Source of the DNA: Duganella guangzhouensis
GTDB lineage: Bacteria > Pseudomonadota > Gammaproteobacteria > Burkholderiales > Burkholderiaceae_D
Reading direction: 5' to 3'
Length of the DNA stretch: 64,000 nucleotides
NCBI RefSeq assembly: GCF_009674535.1
Contig: NZ_WKJK01000004.1
Location: 62,001 to 126,000, forward strand
Shown here: piece after piece, positions 26,464 through 36,352 of the stretch
Layout: the number at the start of each line of letters is the position of its first letter
How positions within the stretch are numbered: the stretch's first letter is position 1
Notes under the pieces: generated by a model
Told to the model about the DNA's origin: nothing
Seen by the model: only the letters and a program-made list of their open reading frames with translations
Databases searched by the model: none
Position numbers and translations under genes: made by a program

Positions 26464-26927
26464 AGCGCGACATCGCCGCCCAGCTCCCGCCAGCGCCACC
26501 TGCGCCGACGACCGCGTCAGCACTCGCCGTCAGCGCGCCGCACCACGTCGTCGCCCAAGCTCAGGCCCACGCCCCCGCCGGCACCCACGTGCTGGCCGAC
26601 CTGAACGGCATCGACGCGGCCCGCCTCAGCGACAGCGCTTTCCTGGAGACGCTTTTACGCGAAGCCGCCACCAGCGCCGGCGCGCAAATACTGTTCAGCC
26701 ACTTCCACGGCTTCGGCGACGGCCAGGGCGTGACCGGCGTGGTGCTGCTGGCCGAATCCCACATCACCATCCACACCTGGCCCGAATGCGGCTTCGCCGC
26801 CGCCGACATCTTCATGTGCGGCAGTGCGCAGCCGGAGTTAGCGCTCGCTCTCATCGCAAAAGCCTTGCAGCCGAACGCCACCCGCATACAATCACTACAT
26901 CGTTCATCCACTGGAGTGACTGCATGA
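26460..26927 (+). CDS. speD: S-adenosylmethionine decarboxylase proenzyme
   Basis: 155 residues, GTG start overlapping the small gene. The prokaryotic (class 1B-like) SpeD fold is clear: VLADLNGIDAARLSD, then FSHFHGFGDGQGVTGVVLLA and the self-cleavage site ESHITIHTWPE, where the Ser becomes the pyruvoyl group, and CGFAAADIFMCG with the catalytic Cys. It makes decarboxylated AdoMet, the aminopropyl donor, and so pairs with the membrane aminopropyltransferase at 21.8-23.3 kb. The N-terminus is extended by about 30 Ala/Pro-rich residues. The stop overlaps the next start (ATGA). Confidence 0.92.
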   Translation: MKRDIAAQLPPAPPAPTTASALAVSAPHHVVAQAQAHAPAGTHVLADLNGIDAARLSDSAFLETLLREAATSAGAQILFSHFHGFGDGQGVTGVVLLAESHITIHTWPECGFAAADIFMCGSAQPELALALIAKALQPNATRIQSLHRSSTGVTA

Positions 26928-27670
26928 TCCTGCGCCATAGCGCCGCCGCCGTATTGATGCTGACCGCGCTGAGCGCGGCGCAAGCGGCCGACATCACCGT
27001 ATTCGGCACCGTCGCCGCCAAGTCGGCGCTGGAGCAAATCGCCCCGGCGTTCGAAGCCGCCAGCGGCCACAAGGTCAAGCTGCGCATCGCCACCACCGGC
27101 GAACTTAAAGCCGAGATCGACAAGGGCGCCACCTTCGACGTCGCCTTCCTCACCGCCGCCGCGCTGGACGAGTTGATCCAGCAAGGCAAACTGGATGGCG
27201 CCGGCAAGGTGGTGGTGGCGCGCACCGGCGTCGGCGTGACTGTGGCCAAGGACGCGCCCAAACCCGCCATCGGCAACGCCGCCGAATTCCGCCGCACGGT
27301 GCTGGCGGCACGCTCGGTCACCTACTCGGCGCAGGGCGCGACCGGGCCGACCATCAAAAAGATCTTCGAACAGCTGGGCATTACCGATGCCATGAACGCC
27401 AAGACCGTCATCATCAGCAAAATCACCGCGCCGCAGGCGGTGGCGGCCGGCCAGGCGGAAATGGGCTTCACCCAGATCAGTGAAATCCTCGATACGCCGG
27501 AAGCGCAGCTGGCCGGGCCGCTGCCGCCGGAATTGCAGGTGTATTCAACCTTCTCCGCCGCGCCATCCGCCACCACGGCAGAGCGCGCGGCGGCGCAAGC
27601 TTTCGTCAACGCCCTGGCCCAGCCGGCCGCCAAAGCCATCCTCAAGGCGCGCGGGCTGGAGCCGCAATAA
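26924..27670 (+). CDS. ModA-like periplasmic substrate-binding protein
   Basis: 248 residues. Signal peptide MILRHSAAAVLMLTALSAAQ and then a type II periplasmic binding fold related to molybdate/sulfate-binding ModA: ITVFGTVAAKSALEQIAPAF, GATFDVAFLTAAALDELIQ, and the late AAAQAFVNALAQPAAKAIL. No ABC permease or ATPase is nearby, so it is an orphan binding protein; ligand may be an oxyanion or something else. The start overlaps the speD stop by ATGA, tying it to the polyamine operon. An upstream extension of the frame to 26411 lies in the genes before it. Confidence 0.82.
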   Translation: MILRHSAAAVLMLTALSAAQAADITVFGTVAAKSALEQIAPAFEAASGHKVKLRIATTGELKAEIDKGATFDVAFLTAAALDELIQQGKLDGAGKVVVARTGVGVTVAKDAPKPAIGNAAEFRRTVLAARSVTYSAQGATGPTIKKIFEQLGITDAMNAKTVIISKITAPQAVAAGQAEMGFTQISEILDTPEAQLAGPLPPELQVYSTFSAAPSATTAERAAAQAFVNALAQPAAKAILKARGLEPQ

Positions 27671-27686
27671 CTGAAAGGACGCCGTC

Positions 27687-28052
27687 ATGCCACTGTCTCA
27701 ACTGGGCCAGATCGCCCTGCCCGTTACCAGCGCCGACCGCGCCGAGCAGTTCTACGGCGAAGCGCTGGGCTTGCCCAAGCTGTTCCGCTACGGCGAGCTG
27801 GTGTTCTTCAACTGCGGCGGCGTGCGCCTGATGCTGGAGGGCGGCAAGGAGCAGATCGATGCCGGCACCGGCGTCTGCCACTACTTCAAGGTCGACGCCA
27901 TTGAAGCGGTGGCGGCCGAGCTGCAGGCCAAGGGGGTGACCTTCGAGCGCGAACCGCACCTGATCGCCAAAATGCCGGACCACGAACTGTGGATGGGCTT
28001 CTTCCGCGATCCGGACGGCCACCTGCTGGCGCTGATGGAAGAGAAGCGCTGA
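27687..28052 (+). CDS. VOC (glyoxalase/bleomycin resistance fold) protein
   Basis: 121 residues, one vicinal-oxygen-chelate module pair: QIALPVTSADRAEQFYGEAL, then GVRLMLEGG, HYFKVDAIEAVAAEL and FFRDPDGHLLALMEEKR. The family includes glyoxalase I, dioxygenases and antibiotic-binding proteins; the reaction here is not known. It is the last gene of the rightward operon, 16 bp after the ModA-like gene with an AAAGGA ribosome site, and is convergent with a GST. Confidence 0.8.
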   Translation: MPLSQLGQIALPVTSADRAEQFYGEALGLPKLFRYGELVFFNCGGVRLMLEGGKEQIDAGTGVCHYFKVDAIEAVAAELQAKGVTFEREPHLIAKMPDHELWMGFFRDPDGHLLALMEEKR

Positions 28053-28059
28053 CGCCGTT

Positions 28060-28689
28060 TCAAGCCGCCGCCTGCTCAACGGCCAGCGCCGCATCCTTGT
28101 CGGCGGCGGCGATCGCGGCCGGGCGGTTTTTGACCCGCGCCACGTAATCGTCAATCACCTGCAGCTTGGGCAGCAGGCCGAACATGCCCATCCAGCCGAA
28201 CGACGTCGCCCACAGCACATCCAGCGCGCTGAACTGCTCACCCAACAGATACGGGCCTTTGGACAGCTGCTCGATCAGCGTATTGAACATGGTGTCGAAG
28301 TCGCCGTAGTGGCAGGCGGCTTTGTCGGCCGGCTTGTTCTTCATCCACTGGTCGACGATGGCCGGCTCGAAGCAACTGCCGTAAAACGCCATCCAGCGCA
28401 GATACGGGCCACGCAGCGGATCGCCCAGCGGCGGCGCCAGATGCGCTTGCGGGAACAGGTCAGCCAGATACAGGTAGATCGCCACCTGTTCGGTGACGAT
28501 GGCTTCGCCATGGCGGATCGCCGGCACCTTGCCCATCGGGTTGACGGCCAGATAGGCGGCCTCGCGGTTCTCGCCCTTCTTCATATTCATCACATGCAGC
28601 TCGTAGGGCGCGTGCAACTCCTCCAGCAGGTGCAGCACGCCGCTGGAGCGGGAATACGGGCAGTGATACAAGGTCAGTTGCTGGTTCAT
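28060..28689 (-). CDS. Glutathione S-transferase family protein
   Basis: 209 residues from ATG 28689, with AGGAG ten bases upstream. The N-terminal thioredoxin-like domain starts LTLYHCPYSRSSGVLHLLEE, with the cis-Pro in NPMGKVPAIRHGEAIVTEQV (G-site Glu). The C-terminal helical domain contains GPYLLGEQFSALDVLWATSF. Residues Tyr/Ser/Cys near position 6-11 offer several possible catalytic residues. It may conjugate or reduce with glutathione in the cytosol. Divergent from the AraC-type gene at 28768 with a 78-bp gap, which suggests a regulator-target pair. Confidence 0.85.
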   Translation of the reverse strand: MNQQLTLYHCPYSRSSGVLHLLEELHAPYELHVMNMKKGENREAAYLAVNPMGKVPAIRHGEAIVTEQVAIYLYLADLFPQAHLAPPLGDPLRGPYLRWMAFYGSCFEPAIVDQWMKNKPADKAACHYGDFDTMFNTLIEQLSKGPYLLGEQFSALDVLWATSFGWMGMFGLLPKLQVIDDYVARVKNRPAAIAAADKDAALAVEQAAA

Positions 28690-28767
28690 GCGTTTCTCCT
28701 GTGTGGTGGTGAAAAACTCACGATAACGCTTGCTAGAATGAGGGTCTTGTAAAAACGCGAAGGCTTT

Positions 28768-29583
28768 ATGACAACGCTGCACAGTGTACCGCGTCCGACC
28801 CGTGGGGTGGTCAATCCGGGCGCTGGCGAAAAGATGTTTCGACTCGAGCGCTATCTGCCCGAGGCGGACCTAGCGCCGTTTGTCGAACACTTCTGGCTGG
28901 TGGCGTGGTCGCTGCCGGACGGCGTCGTGCACGTGCAGCGCACCCTGCCCCGCCACGCCATCCACGTCGTGTTTGACGCCGGCCGCACAGCGGTGTTCGG
29001 CGTTATGACCGGTTCGTTTGAATACACGCTGCAGGGTGCCGGGCGGGTGCTGGGCATCAGCTTCCGACCAGGCGCGTTTCGCGCCTTCCTGCGGGCCGAG
29101 GTGCAGTCGATCACCGATCGCCAGCTGCCCTTGTCCGCCGTGTTTGACTGCGACGACGTCGAGGCCGAGCGCAGCGTGCTGAAGGCGGCCGACGACGCTG
29201 GCATGGTGGCCGCCGCCAGCGCCCTACTGCGCCGCGCGTTGCCGGCACCGGATCCAGTGGTGGAACACATCGCCGCCATACTGCAAGCAATCGAAAGCAA
29301 CGCCGACATCACCCAAGTGCAGCAACTGGCCGATCAAGTCGGCATCAGCGTGCGCAAGCTGCAGATGCTATTCAAGGACTACATCGGCGCCAGCCCCAAG
29401 TGGATCATCCGCCGCAAGCGCCTGCTGGACGCCGCCGACCTGCTGGCCAAAGGCAGCGCCATCGACCTCGCCAGCCTGGCGCAACAACTGGGCTACTATG
29501 ACCAATCCCACTTCACCACCGACTTCGAAAAACTGGTCGGCAAACCACCCGCCGACTACCGCCGCAGCTGCCAAGGGAACTAA
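28768..29583 (+). CDS. AraC-family transcriptional regulator
   Basis: 271 residues. The N-terminal sensor (residues 20-150) contains FVEHFWLVAWSLPDGVVHVQ, the pattern of the DUF6597-type domain. The C-terminal 100 residues are an AraC DNA-binding domain: VQQLADQVGISVRKLQMLFK, then DYIGASPKWIIRRKRLLDAA, and QQLGYYDQSHFTTDFEKLVG. The start with GAAGG upstream at 28768 is used; 28834 is an alternative. Likely controls the divergent GST gene, by position only. Confidence 0.85.
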   Translation: MTTLHSVPRPTRGVVNPGAGEKMFRLERYLPEADLAPFVEHFWLVAWSLPDGVVHVQRTLPRHAIHVVFDAGRTAVFGVMTGSFEYTLQGAGRVLGISFRPGAFRAFLRAEVQSITDRQLPLSAVFDCDDVEAERSVLKAADDAGMVAAASALLRRALPAPDPVVEHIAAILQAIESNADITQVQQLADQVGISVRKLQMLFKDYIGASPKWIIRRKRLLDAADLLAKGSAIDLASLAQQLGYYDQSHFTTDFEKLVGKPPADYRRSCQGN

Positions 29584-29629
29584 TCCAACACGGCACTGTC
29601 AAATGGGTTTGACTCTGCACGGGTTCGAT

Positions 29630-30196
29630 ATGTCGACCGACAAAGCCATGCCGCTGAGCGATGAAGAGCTCGCCGCTTTCGAAACCACTCGCGACATACA
29701 CGCGGAATTACAGCAAACACTCGACGACCTCGCGGCAGACCGCAGCAGCGTCGTCTACTCCCCGTTGATCGCCGCACGTAAAGTTGCCGGGGTTACGCAG
29801 CAAGAATTTGCGGACTTCATAGGCGTCTCTGCCGAGACTCTGGAAGATTGGGAGCAGCGGCGTCAACAGCCGTCCAAAAGTGCACTAATGATGCTGGCGA
29901 TCGCCATGAGCAAACCAGAGGTCGTTCAATCCGGCATTCCCTGTTTAGACAGGAAAATCATACAGGTGGATTACGAAATTATGGGCGGGAGTCCTGTATT
30001 TACCGGCACTCGTGTACCACTATCCTGTCTTTTCTCCTATCTGGGGTCAGGAGCATCCATTGATACGTTTCTGGACGAATATCCAAGCGTCCCAAGAGAA
30101 TCTGCAGCATTGGTGATAGCGATGGCCGGACAAATTATCTGCGGCTATGCACAGCTCATTTCATCAACAGATAACAACAGGCAGGATGTTATCTAG
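29630..30196 (+). CDS. HTH (HigA/XRE-like) - DUF433 fusion protein
   Basis: About 188 residues (ATG 29603 is an alternative). Residues about 45-105 form a HigA/NadS-like helix-turn-helix: SPLIAARKVAGVTQQEFADF, then IGVSAETLEDWEQRRQQPSK. Residues 108-175 are a DUF433 domain: VDYEIMGGSPVFTGTRVPLS and a second helix LDEYPSVPRESAALVIAMAG. DUF433 proteins are commonly small antitoxin-like partners of DUF5615 PIN-like toxins; no such toxin gene is here. The fusion is followed 63 bp later by the AvcD-like gene, so it may regulate that locus (inference). Base composition is lower in GC than the neighbours. Confidence 0.7.
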   Translation: MSTDKAMPLSDEELAAFETTRDIHAELQQTLDDLAADRSSVVYSPLIAARKVAGVTQQEFADFIGVSAETLEDWEQRRQQPSKSALMMLAIAMSKPEVVQSGIPCLDRKIIQVDYEIMGGSPVFTGTRVPLSCLFSYLGSGASIDTFLDEYPSVPRESAALVIAMAGQIICGYAQLISSTDNNRQDVI

Positions 30197-30259
30197 ATGA
30201 CATTTTCCATTGAGAATTGTATGCTGACAAAATCGCAGGCTTCTGGGGAGCGCTGAGTT

Positions 30260-31105
30260 ATGAACGTCGCAGCCAAGGTGGGTGGGAAGCAGTTCACGTT
30301 GCTGGAGGAAGCTCCGACAGATGCCGCCGAGGAGCTCCGCTCCTTACATACTCCCGAATTAGTGATTGCGCTATGCGGCCCCATCGGCTCTCCACTCCAC
30401 GAGGTAGCGGCTAGTACGGAAGAGATGCTGACCTCAAAGTTTGGCTATACCAAAGTCGAAATTATCCGGCTGAGTGATTTCATTTCGACTTATGCCAGCA
30501 AGCGCCGCACTCCTATTGCTGGAAGTGGCGTCGACAGGTTCAAAGACCTCATAAAACTCGGCAACGACATGCGGGATGCTCACGGCAAAGAAATATTAGC
30601 CAAGCTCGCGATCAGCAGGATCGCCACAACTCGCGCAGCATTGGCTGAAGAGCAGACAAGCGACGCTAACGAGGGAAAGATTCCACAGCTTAAGGCTGTA
30701 ACCCGGCCGCTCCGGGTTGCTCATATCATCGACTCCATCAAGAACCAAAGCGAGCTAGAAATTTTGCGACTTGTTTACGGCGAGTTGCTCTACACAGTCG
30801 GCGTATACACGCCCGTGTCATCACGAGAAGCGACACTCAAAAAACAAATGTCGGATGTAGACGTGTCCGAGCTGATTGATCGCGACTCCGGCGAAGAAAA
30901 AGAAAGCGGACAGACAGTGCGGCAGACCTTTCCCTTTTCTGATTATTTTTTACGTCTTGAAAGTCGCACTACCTCTGAAATTGAAGAACGGGTGGAGCGC
31001 TTTCTTACTTTGGTACTCGCAAGTAAGCCGCTAACACCCAGTGTGCATGAGATGGCAATGTATGCGGCAGCGGCCTGGTGGAAGCAAGCAAAGTTGAAAG
31101 CGTGA
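30260..31105 (+). CDS. AvcD-like anti-phage deaminase, N-terminal NTPase part
   Basis: 281 residues. The N-terminal domain matches the P-loop NTPase half of AvcD/DCD-type dCTP or dCMP deaminases used against phage: LVIALCGPIGSPLHEVAAS, VEIIRLSDFIS, KLGNDMRDAHGKEILAKLAI, ELLYTVGVYTPVSSREATL and SELIDRDSGEE. The reading ends at YAAAAWWKQAKLKA, where full-length relatives continue into the deaminase domain (LRSADLSRQVGA region). The C-terminal deaminase motifs follow in another frame (next entry). The locus therefore looks like a broken or split gene. The segment is visibly richer in A and T than its surroundings, suggesting transfer. Confidence 0.65.
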   Translation: MNVAAKVGGKQFTLLEEAPTDAAEELRSLHTPELVIALCGPIGSPLHEVAASTEEMLTSKFGYTKVEIIRLSDFISTYASKRRTPIAGSGVDRFKDLIKLGNDMRDAHGKEILAKLAISRIATTRAALAEEQTSDANEGKIPQLKAVTRPLRVAHIIDSIKNQSELEILRLVYGELLYTVGVYTPVSSREATLKKQMSDVDVSELIDRDSGEEKESGQTVRQTFPFSDYFLRLESRTTSEIEERVERFLTLVLASKPLTPSVHEMAMYAAAAWWKQAKLKA

Positions 31106-31590
31106 CCAGGCATCTTCGACAGAGCACCGGTTTAAAAGATCTGATCGAATTTTCACGCGCGATCCATGCTGAAATGCACGCCATCTTAAGAGCACTCCCG
31201 CTTGGTGGCGAACAGATAAAAGGCGGGCGCATCTACGTTACGACTTATCCTTGCCACTCATGCGCGCGTCACATCATCGCGGCCGGCATCAAGGACGTCT
31301 ACTTCATCGAACCTTATCGGAAATCGCTCGCTGTCAAATTGCACGATGATGCGATGACCGAAGATGAGACGGAGCAAGGAAAAGTAATTCTGCGTCAGTA
31401 TGATGGCGTGGCACCGCGCCGATTCCTTGCGCTCTACAAGACCAACACGGACAGGAAGAAGAACGGCAAGCTGATTCGGGCCAATCCACAACTCACCAAA
31501 CCCGCTGTCAAATTCTCACTGGAGGCGATTCCGCGCCTGGAAGCCATGGTGGTTGAACGATTGGATTTGGACCAGTTTTCAACACGCTAG
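31102..31590 (+). CDS. AvcD-like anti-phage deaminase, C-terminal deaminase part
   Basis: About 162 residues from GTG 31102, whose GTGA overlaps the stop of the N-terminal half; GTG 31078 is an alternative. The zinc-binding deaminase motifs are present: SRAIHAEMHAIL (HAE, proton shuttle Glu) and TYPCHSCARHIIAAG (PCxxC), followed by KDVYFIEPYRKSLAVKLHDD, the typical C-terminal AvcD pattern. The first strands of the deaminase fold, expected before the HAE motif, are missing: about 100 residues are absent between this piece and the upstream half. So the product is probably inactive, or the gene is a decayed anti-phage system; a coupled two-subunit form is less likely. Confidence 0.65.
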   Translation: MTRHLRQSTGLKDLIEFSRAIHAEMHAILRALPLGGEQIKGGRIYVTTYPCHSCARHIIAAGIKDVYFIEPYRKSLAVKLHDDAMTEDETEQGKVILRQYDGVAPRRFLALYKTNTDRKKNGKLIRANPQLTKPAVKFSLEAIPRLEAMVVERLDLDQFSTR

Positions 31591-31594
31591 GGCT

Positions 31595-31600
31595 TATAAT
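31595..31600 (+). promoter_or_regulatory. Candidate -10 element before the 64-residue gene
   Basis: A perfect TATAAT ends 26 bp before the ATG at 31627, with GGAGCAGGAG as ribosome site in between. The -35 region is poor. It could give the small gene its own short leader. Confidence 0.35.
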
Positions 31601-31626
31601 CCTAATTCTGGAGCAGGAGATATCTC

Positions 31627-31821
31627 ATGAAAACGTACGGTGAAAATTCAACGCAAATGGATCTCTTCCCGGATGCCGCTCTCAGCCTCAGTCAAGAATC
31701 CATTCCATCACAAAACAAGCCTGTCGCTCCTGTATTTGTCTTGCAGGAGCATCGCTTGAACAAGCAAGTCAGCGACGATAAACGACTTACGCGTAAAGTG
31801 CTGGCGCTACTTGAGCTGTAA
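31627..31821 (+). CDS. 64-residue hypothetical protein
   Basis: Small protein with a good ribosome-binding site (GGAGCAGGAG, 31609-31618) and a likely -10 box. The sequence is polar, with no signal or membrane segment: it begins MKTYGENSTQMDLFPDAAL and ends in a basic helix (EHRLNKQVSDDKRLTRKVLA). No family is recognised. It lies between the AvcD-like remnant and a bidirectional terminator, so it belongs to the same insert. Confidence 0.5.
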   Translation: MKTYGENSTQMDLFPDAALSLSQESIPSQNKPVAPVFVLQEHRLNKQVSDDKRLTRKVLALLEL

Positions 31822-31834
31822 ATCCAACCGCAAT

Positions 31835-31863
31835 AAAAAAAGGCAGCCGAAGCTGCCTTTTTT
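31835..31863. terminator. Bidirectional Rho-independent terminator
   Basis: Stem GGCAGC/GCTGCC (31842-31847 and 31852-31857) with a CGAA tetraloop, extended by an A run on the left and a T run on the right. It can stop transcription of the small gene from the left and of the atp operon from the right. Confidence 0.9.
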
Positions 31864-31884
31864 GCTGATGTTGCTGTGCGTTGC

Positions 31885-32307
31885 TTAGTGCTTGGCGCGC
31901 AGCTTGGCGATCGCTGCCAGCTGGCCGATGGCCGCTGCCAGTTCGGCTTGCGCTTTCGCGTAGTCGATGCCCGAGCTGTTGTTGGCCAGCGCTTCTTCGG
32001 CACGTTTCTTGGCCGCGGCCGCTTTGGCCTCGTCCAGATCCTTGCCGCGAATCGCGGTGTCGGCCAGCACCGTCACCGCGCCTGGCTGCACTTCCAGCAG
32101 GCCGCCGGCGACGAAGACGAACTCTTCTTCAGCTTGGCCTGGAACCTGGATGCGCACCGCGCCCGGACGAATGCGGGTAATCAGCGGCGTGTGCTTCGGG
32201 TAGATACCCAGCTCGCCCTGCTCACCCGGCAACGCGACGAATTCGGCGTCGCCAGAGTAGATCAACTCCTCTGCCGAAACCACGTCAACGTGAATAGTGT
32301 TTGCCAT
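31885..32307 (-). CDS. atpC: F1F0 ATP synthase epsilon subunit
   Basis: 140 residues from ATG 32307 ([19 protein letters not shown]), the normal length; the longer ORF begins in the spacer. The N-terminal beta-sandwich ([20 protein letters not shown]) and the C-terminal helical hairpin ([20 protein letters not shown]) are typical. Epsilon couples the rotor and inhibits ATP hydrolysis. It is the last gene of the atp operon, 58 bp after atpD, and is followed by the bidirectional terminator. Confidence 0.95.
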   Translation of the reverse strand: MANTIHVDVVSAEELIYSGDAEFVALPGEQGELGIYPKHTPLITRIRPGAVRIQVPGQAEEEFVFVAGGLLEVQPGAVTVLADTAIRGKDLDEAKAAAAKKRAEEALANNSSGIDYAKAQAELAAAIGQLAAIAKLRAKH

Positions 32308-32365
32308 GTGTGTCCTATCGGGTGGAACGCCCCCACCTTGCGGCGGGGGCGAACAACGCAACTAA

Positions 32366-33796
<1,431 letters not shown>

Positions 33797-34672
33797 TTAA
33801 ACCGCTGCCGCACCGGCGACGATTTCGGAGAGTTCTTTGGTAATCGCAGCTTGGCGGGTTTTGTTGTAGATCAGTTTCAATTCACCGATCACACTACCTG
33901 CGTTGTCGCTTGCCGCCTTCATCGCCACCATCCGCGCCGATTGCTCGGACGCCAGGTTTTCCGCTACCGACTGGTACACCAGCGCTTCTACATAGCGCTC
34001 CAGCAGTTCATCGATGACCGTTGCCGCGTCTGGCTCGTAGATGTAATCCCAGTTGTGATTACCTGCGTCAGCCTGTTTCTTCGCGGCAGGCAGTGGCAGC
34101 AATTGCTCAACCACTGGCTCTTGTTTCATCGTGTTGATGAACTTGGTGTAGCACAGGTAAACCGCATCCACCTCGCCGTTCTGGAACTTTTCCAGCATGA
34201 CTTTGACGGGGCCAATCAGTTTTTCCAGGTGCGGGGTGTCGCCGATCTGGGTGACTTGCGCCACCACCGGAACGCCAACGCGATTCAGGAAACCCAAACC
34301 TTTATTACCAATCGCCACGGCGGCAATCTTGTTGCCGGCCGCTTCCAGCTCGCGCGATTTGTTCGTCACCAGACGCAGCACGTTGGTGTTCATGCCGCCG
34401 CACAGACCCTTGTCGGTCGTGACCACGATGAAACCAACCGCCTTCGCCGACTCCTTGGCTTCATCGGCCAGGAACGGGTGCGTGTACTCTGGATTCGCGT
34501 TCGCCAGATTTGCAGCGATGTTACGAACCTTCTCACTGTAGGGACGGGCGGCGCGCATGCGATCCTGCGCTTTGCGCATTTTCGATGCGGCGACCATTTC
34601 CATCGCCTTGGTGATCTTCTTCGTATTTTCTACGCTCTTGATCTTGCCACGTATCTCTTTGCCTACTGCCAT
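33797..34672 (-). CDS. atpG: F1F0 ATP synthase gamma subunit
   Basis: 291 residues. The N-terminal rotor helix [20 protein letters not shown], the central [13 protein letters not shown] region and the C-terminal helix ([20 protein letters not shown]) are the invariant parts of gamma, the rotating shaft of F1. Position between atpA and atpD is canonical. Confidence 0.97.
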   Translation of the reverse strand: MAVGKEIRGKIKSVENTKKITKAMEMVAASKMRKAQDRMRAARPYSEKVRNIAANLANANPEYTHPFLADEAKESAKAVGFIVVTTDKGLCGGMNTNVLRLVTNKSRELEAAGNKIAAVAIGNKGLGFLNRVGVPVVAQVTQIGDTPHLEKLIGPVKVMLEKFQNGEVDAVYLCYTKFINTMKQEPVVEQLLPLPAAKKQADAGNHNWDYIYEPDAATVIDELLERYVEALVYQSVAENLASEQSARMVAMKAASDNAGSVIGELKLIYNKTRQAAITKELSEIVAGAAAV

Positions 34673-34733
34673 GAGTCCTTACTCCTTCTGCGCTGAAGGC
34701 GCTCCAGGTTCAAAACCGGAGCGCCAAGCTAAC

Positions 34734-36275
34734 TTAAAATGCGCCGGATTTCTTGAAGTCGGCGATGGCAGCGGACAGGGCGGCTTCGCCGTCTTTGTCC
34801 AGTTGCTTCGACGATTCAATTTTCGACAGCAGGTCAGCTTGTTTGGTCTTCAGGTACGCATGCAGGCCGGCTTCGAACGACAGTACTTTCTTCACTTCGA
34901 CGTCGTCCAGGTAGCCCTTGTTCACTGCGAACAGCGAAGCGGCCATCAGCGAGATCGACAGAGGCGAGTACTGCTTCTGTTTCAGCAGTTCGGTCACGCG
35001 GGCACCGCGGTCCAGCTGCTTGCGGGTCGACTCGTCCAGGTCCGAAGCGAACTGCGCGAACGCAGCCAGTTCACGGTACTGTGCCAAGTCGGTACGGATA
35101 CCGCCCGACAGGTTTTTGATGACCTTGGTCTGAGCGGCACCACCGACGCGCGACACCGAGATACCGGCGTTGATCGCAGGACGGATACCAGCGTTGAACA
35201 GCGAGGTTTCCAGGAAGATCTGGCCGTCGGTAATCGAAATCACGTTGGTTGGCACGAAGGCCGACACGTCACCCGCTTGGGTTTCGATGATCGGCAGCGC
35301 GGTCAGCGAACCGGTTTTACCTTTGACTTCACCTTTGGTGAAGGCTTCGACGTAGTCGGCGTTCACGCGCGCGGCGCGTTCCAGCAGACGGCTGTGCAGG
35401 TAGAACACGTCACCTGGGTAGGCTTCGCGGCCTGGTGGGCGGCGCAGCAGCAGCGAGATCTGACGGTAAGCAACCGCTTGTTTCGACAGGTCATCGTAGA
35501 CGATCAGGGCGTCTTCACCGCGGTCGCGGAAGTATTCGCCCATGGTGCAACCCGAGTAGGCCGAAATGTACTGCATCGCAGCCGATTCCGATGCCGAGGC
35601 GGCCACAACGATGGTGTACTCCAGCGCGCCGTGCTCTTCCAGCGAGCGCACGATGTTCTTGATGGTCGAAGCTTTTTGGCCGATTGCAACGTAGATGCAA
35701 GTCATGCCCTGGCCTTTTTGGTTGATGATCGCATCAACCGCAACTGCCGATTTACCGGTTTGACGGTCGCCAATGATCAGCTCACGCTGGCCACGGCCAA
35801 TTGGTACCATCGCGTCGATCGATTTCAGACCGGTCTGCATCGGCTGCGACACCGACTCACGGGCGATCACGCCTGGCGCGATCTTTTCGATCGGCGAGGT
35901 CAGCGCGGTGTTGACCGGGCCTTTGCCGTCGATCGGTTGACCCAGCGCGTTGACCACGCGGCCACGCAGTTCCGGGCCGACTGGCACTTCCAGAATACGA
36001 CCGGTGGTTTTGACCGTGTCGCCTTCCGAGATGTGCTCGTAAGCACCCAGAATCACGGAACCGACCGAGTCACGCTCCAGATTCATGGCCAGGCCGAAGG
36101 TGTTGCCTGGGAATTCCAGCATCTCGCCTTGCATCACGTCCGACAGGCCGTGGATACGGACGATACCGTCGGCAACGGAAATAACCGTGCCTTGGTTACG
36201 TACTTCAGCGCCACCATCAAGGCCTTCGATACGGCTCTTGATCAGCTCGCTGATTTCAGATGGGTTGAGTTGCAT
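34734..36275 (-). CDS. atpA: F1F0 ATP synthase alpha subunit
   Basis: 513 residues, the same as the E. coli protein. N-terminal [20 protein letters not shown], Walker A in [20 protein letters not shown], and [20 protein letters not shown] with the Arg finger region. It forms the non-catalytic sites and the hexamer with beta. The start has TAGGAG seven bases upstream. Confidence 0.98.
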   Translation of the reverse strand: MQLNPSEISELIKSRIEGLDGGAEVRNQGTVISVADGIVRIHGLSDVMQGEMLEFPGNTFGLAMNLERDSVGSVILGAYEHISEGDTVKTTGRILEVPVGPELRGRVVNALGQPIDGKGPVNTALTSPIEKIAPGVIARESVSQPMQTGLKSIDAMVPIGRGQRELIIGDRQTGKSAVAVDAIINQKGQGMTCIYVAIGQKASTIKNIVRSLEEHGALEYTIVVAASASESAAMQYISAYSGCTMGEYFRDRGEDALIVYDDLSKQAVAYRQISLLLRRPPGREAYPGDVFYLHSRLLERAARVNADYVEAFTKGEVKGKTGSLTALPIIETQAGDVSAFVPTNVISITDGQIFLETSLFNAGIRPAINAGISVSRVGGAAQTKVIKNLSGGIRTDLAQYRELAAFAQFASDLDESTRKQLDRGARVTELLKQKQYSPLSISLMAASLFAVNKGYLDDVEVKKVLSFEAGLHAYLKTKQADLLSKIESSKQLDKDGEAALSAAIADFKKSGAF

Positions 36276-36352
36276 ACTAACTAACTCCTAAATAGGGTTT
36301 CTCTCAGCTTGCGCGAGATGAAGAATCTGTTCTAAGGTCGCCGAGGGTGAGC

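Noticed and set aside
31078..31105. A simple frameshift or sequencing error joining the two AvcD ORFs
   Set aside because: Even if the frames are joined, the beginning of the deaminase domain is absent, so a single base error does not restore a full-length protein.
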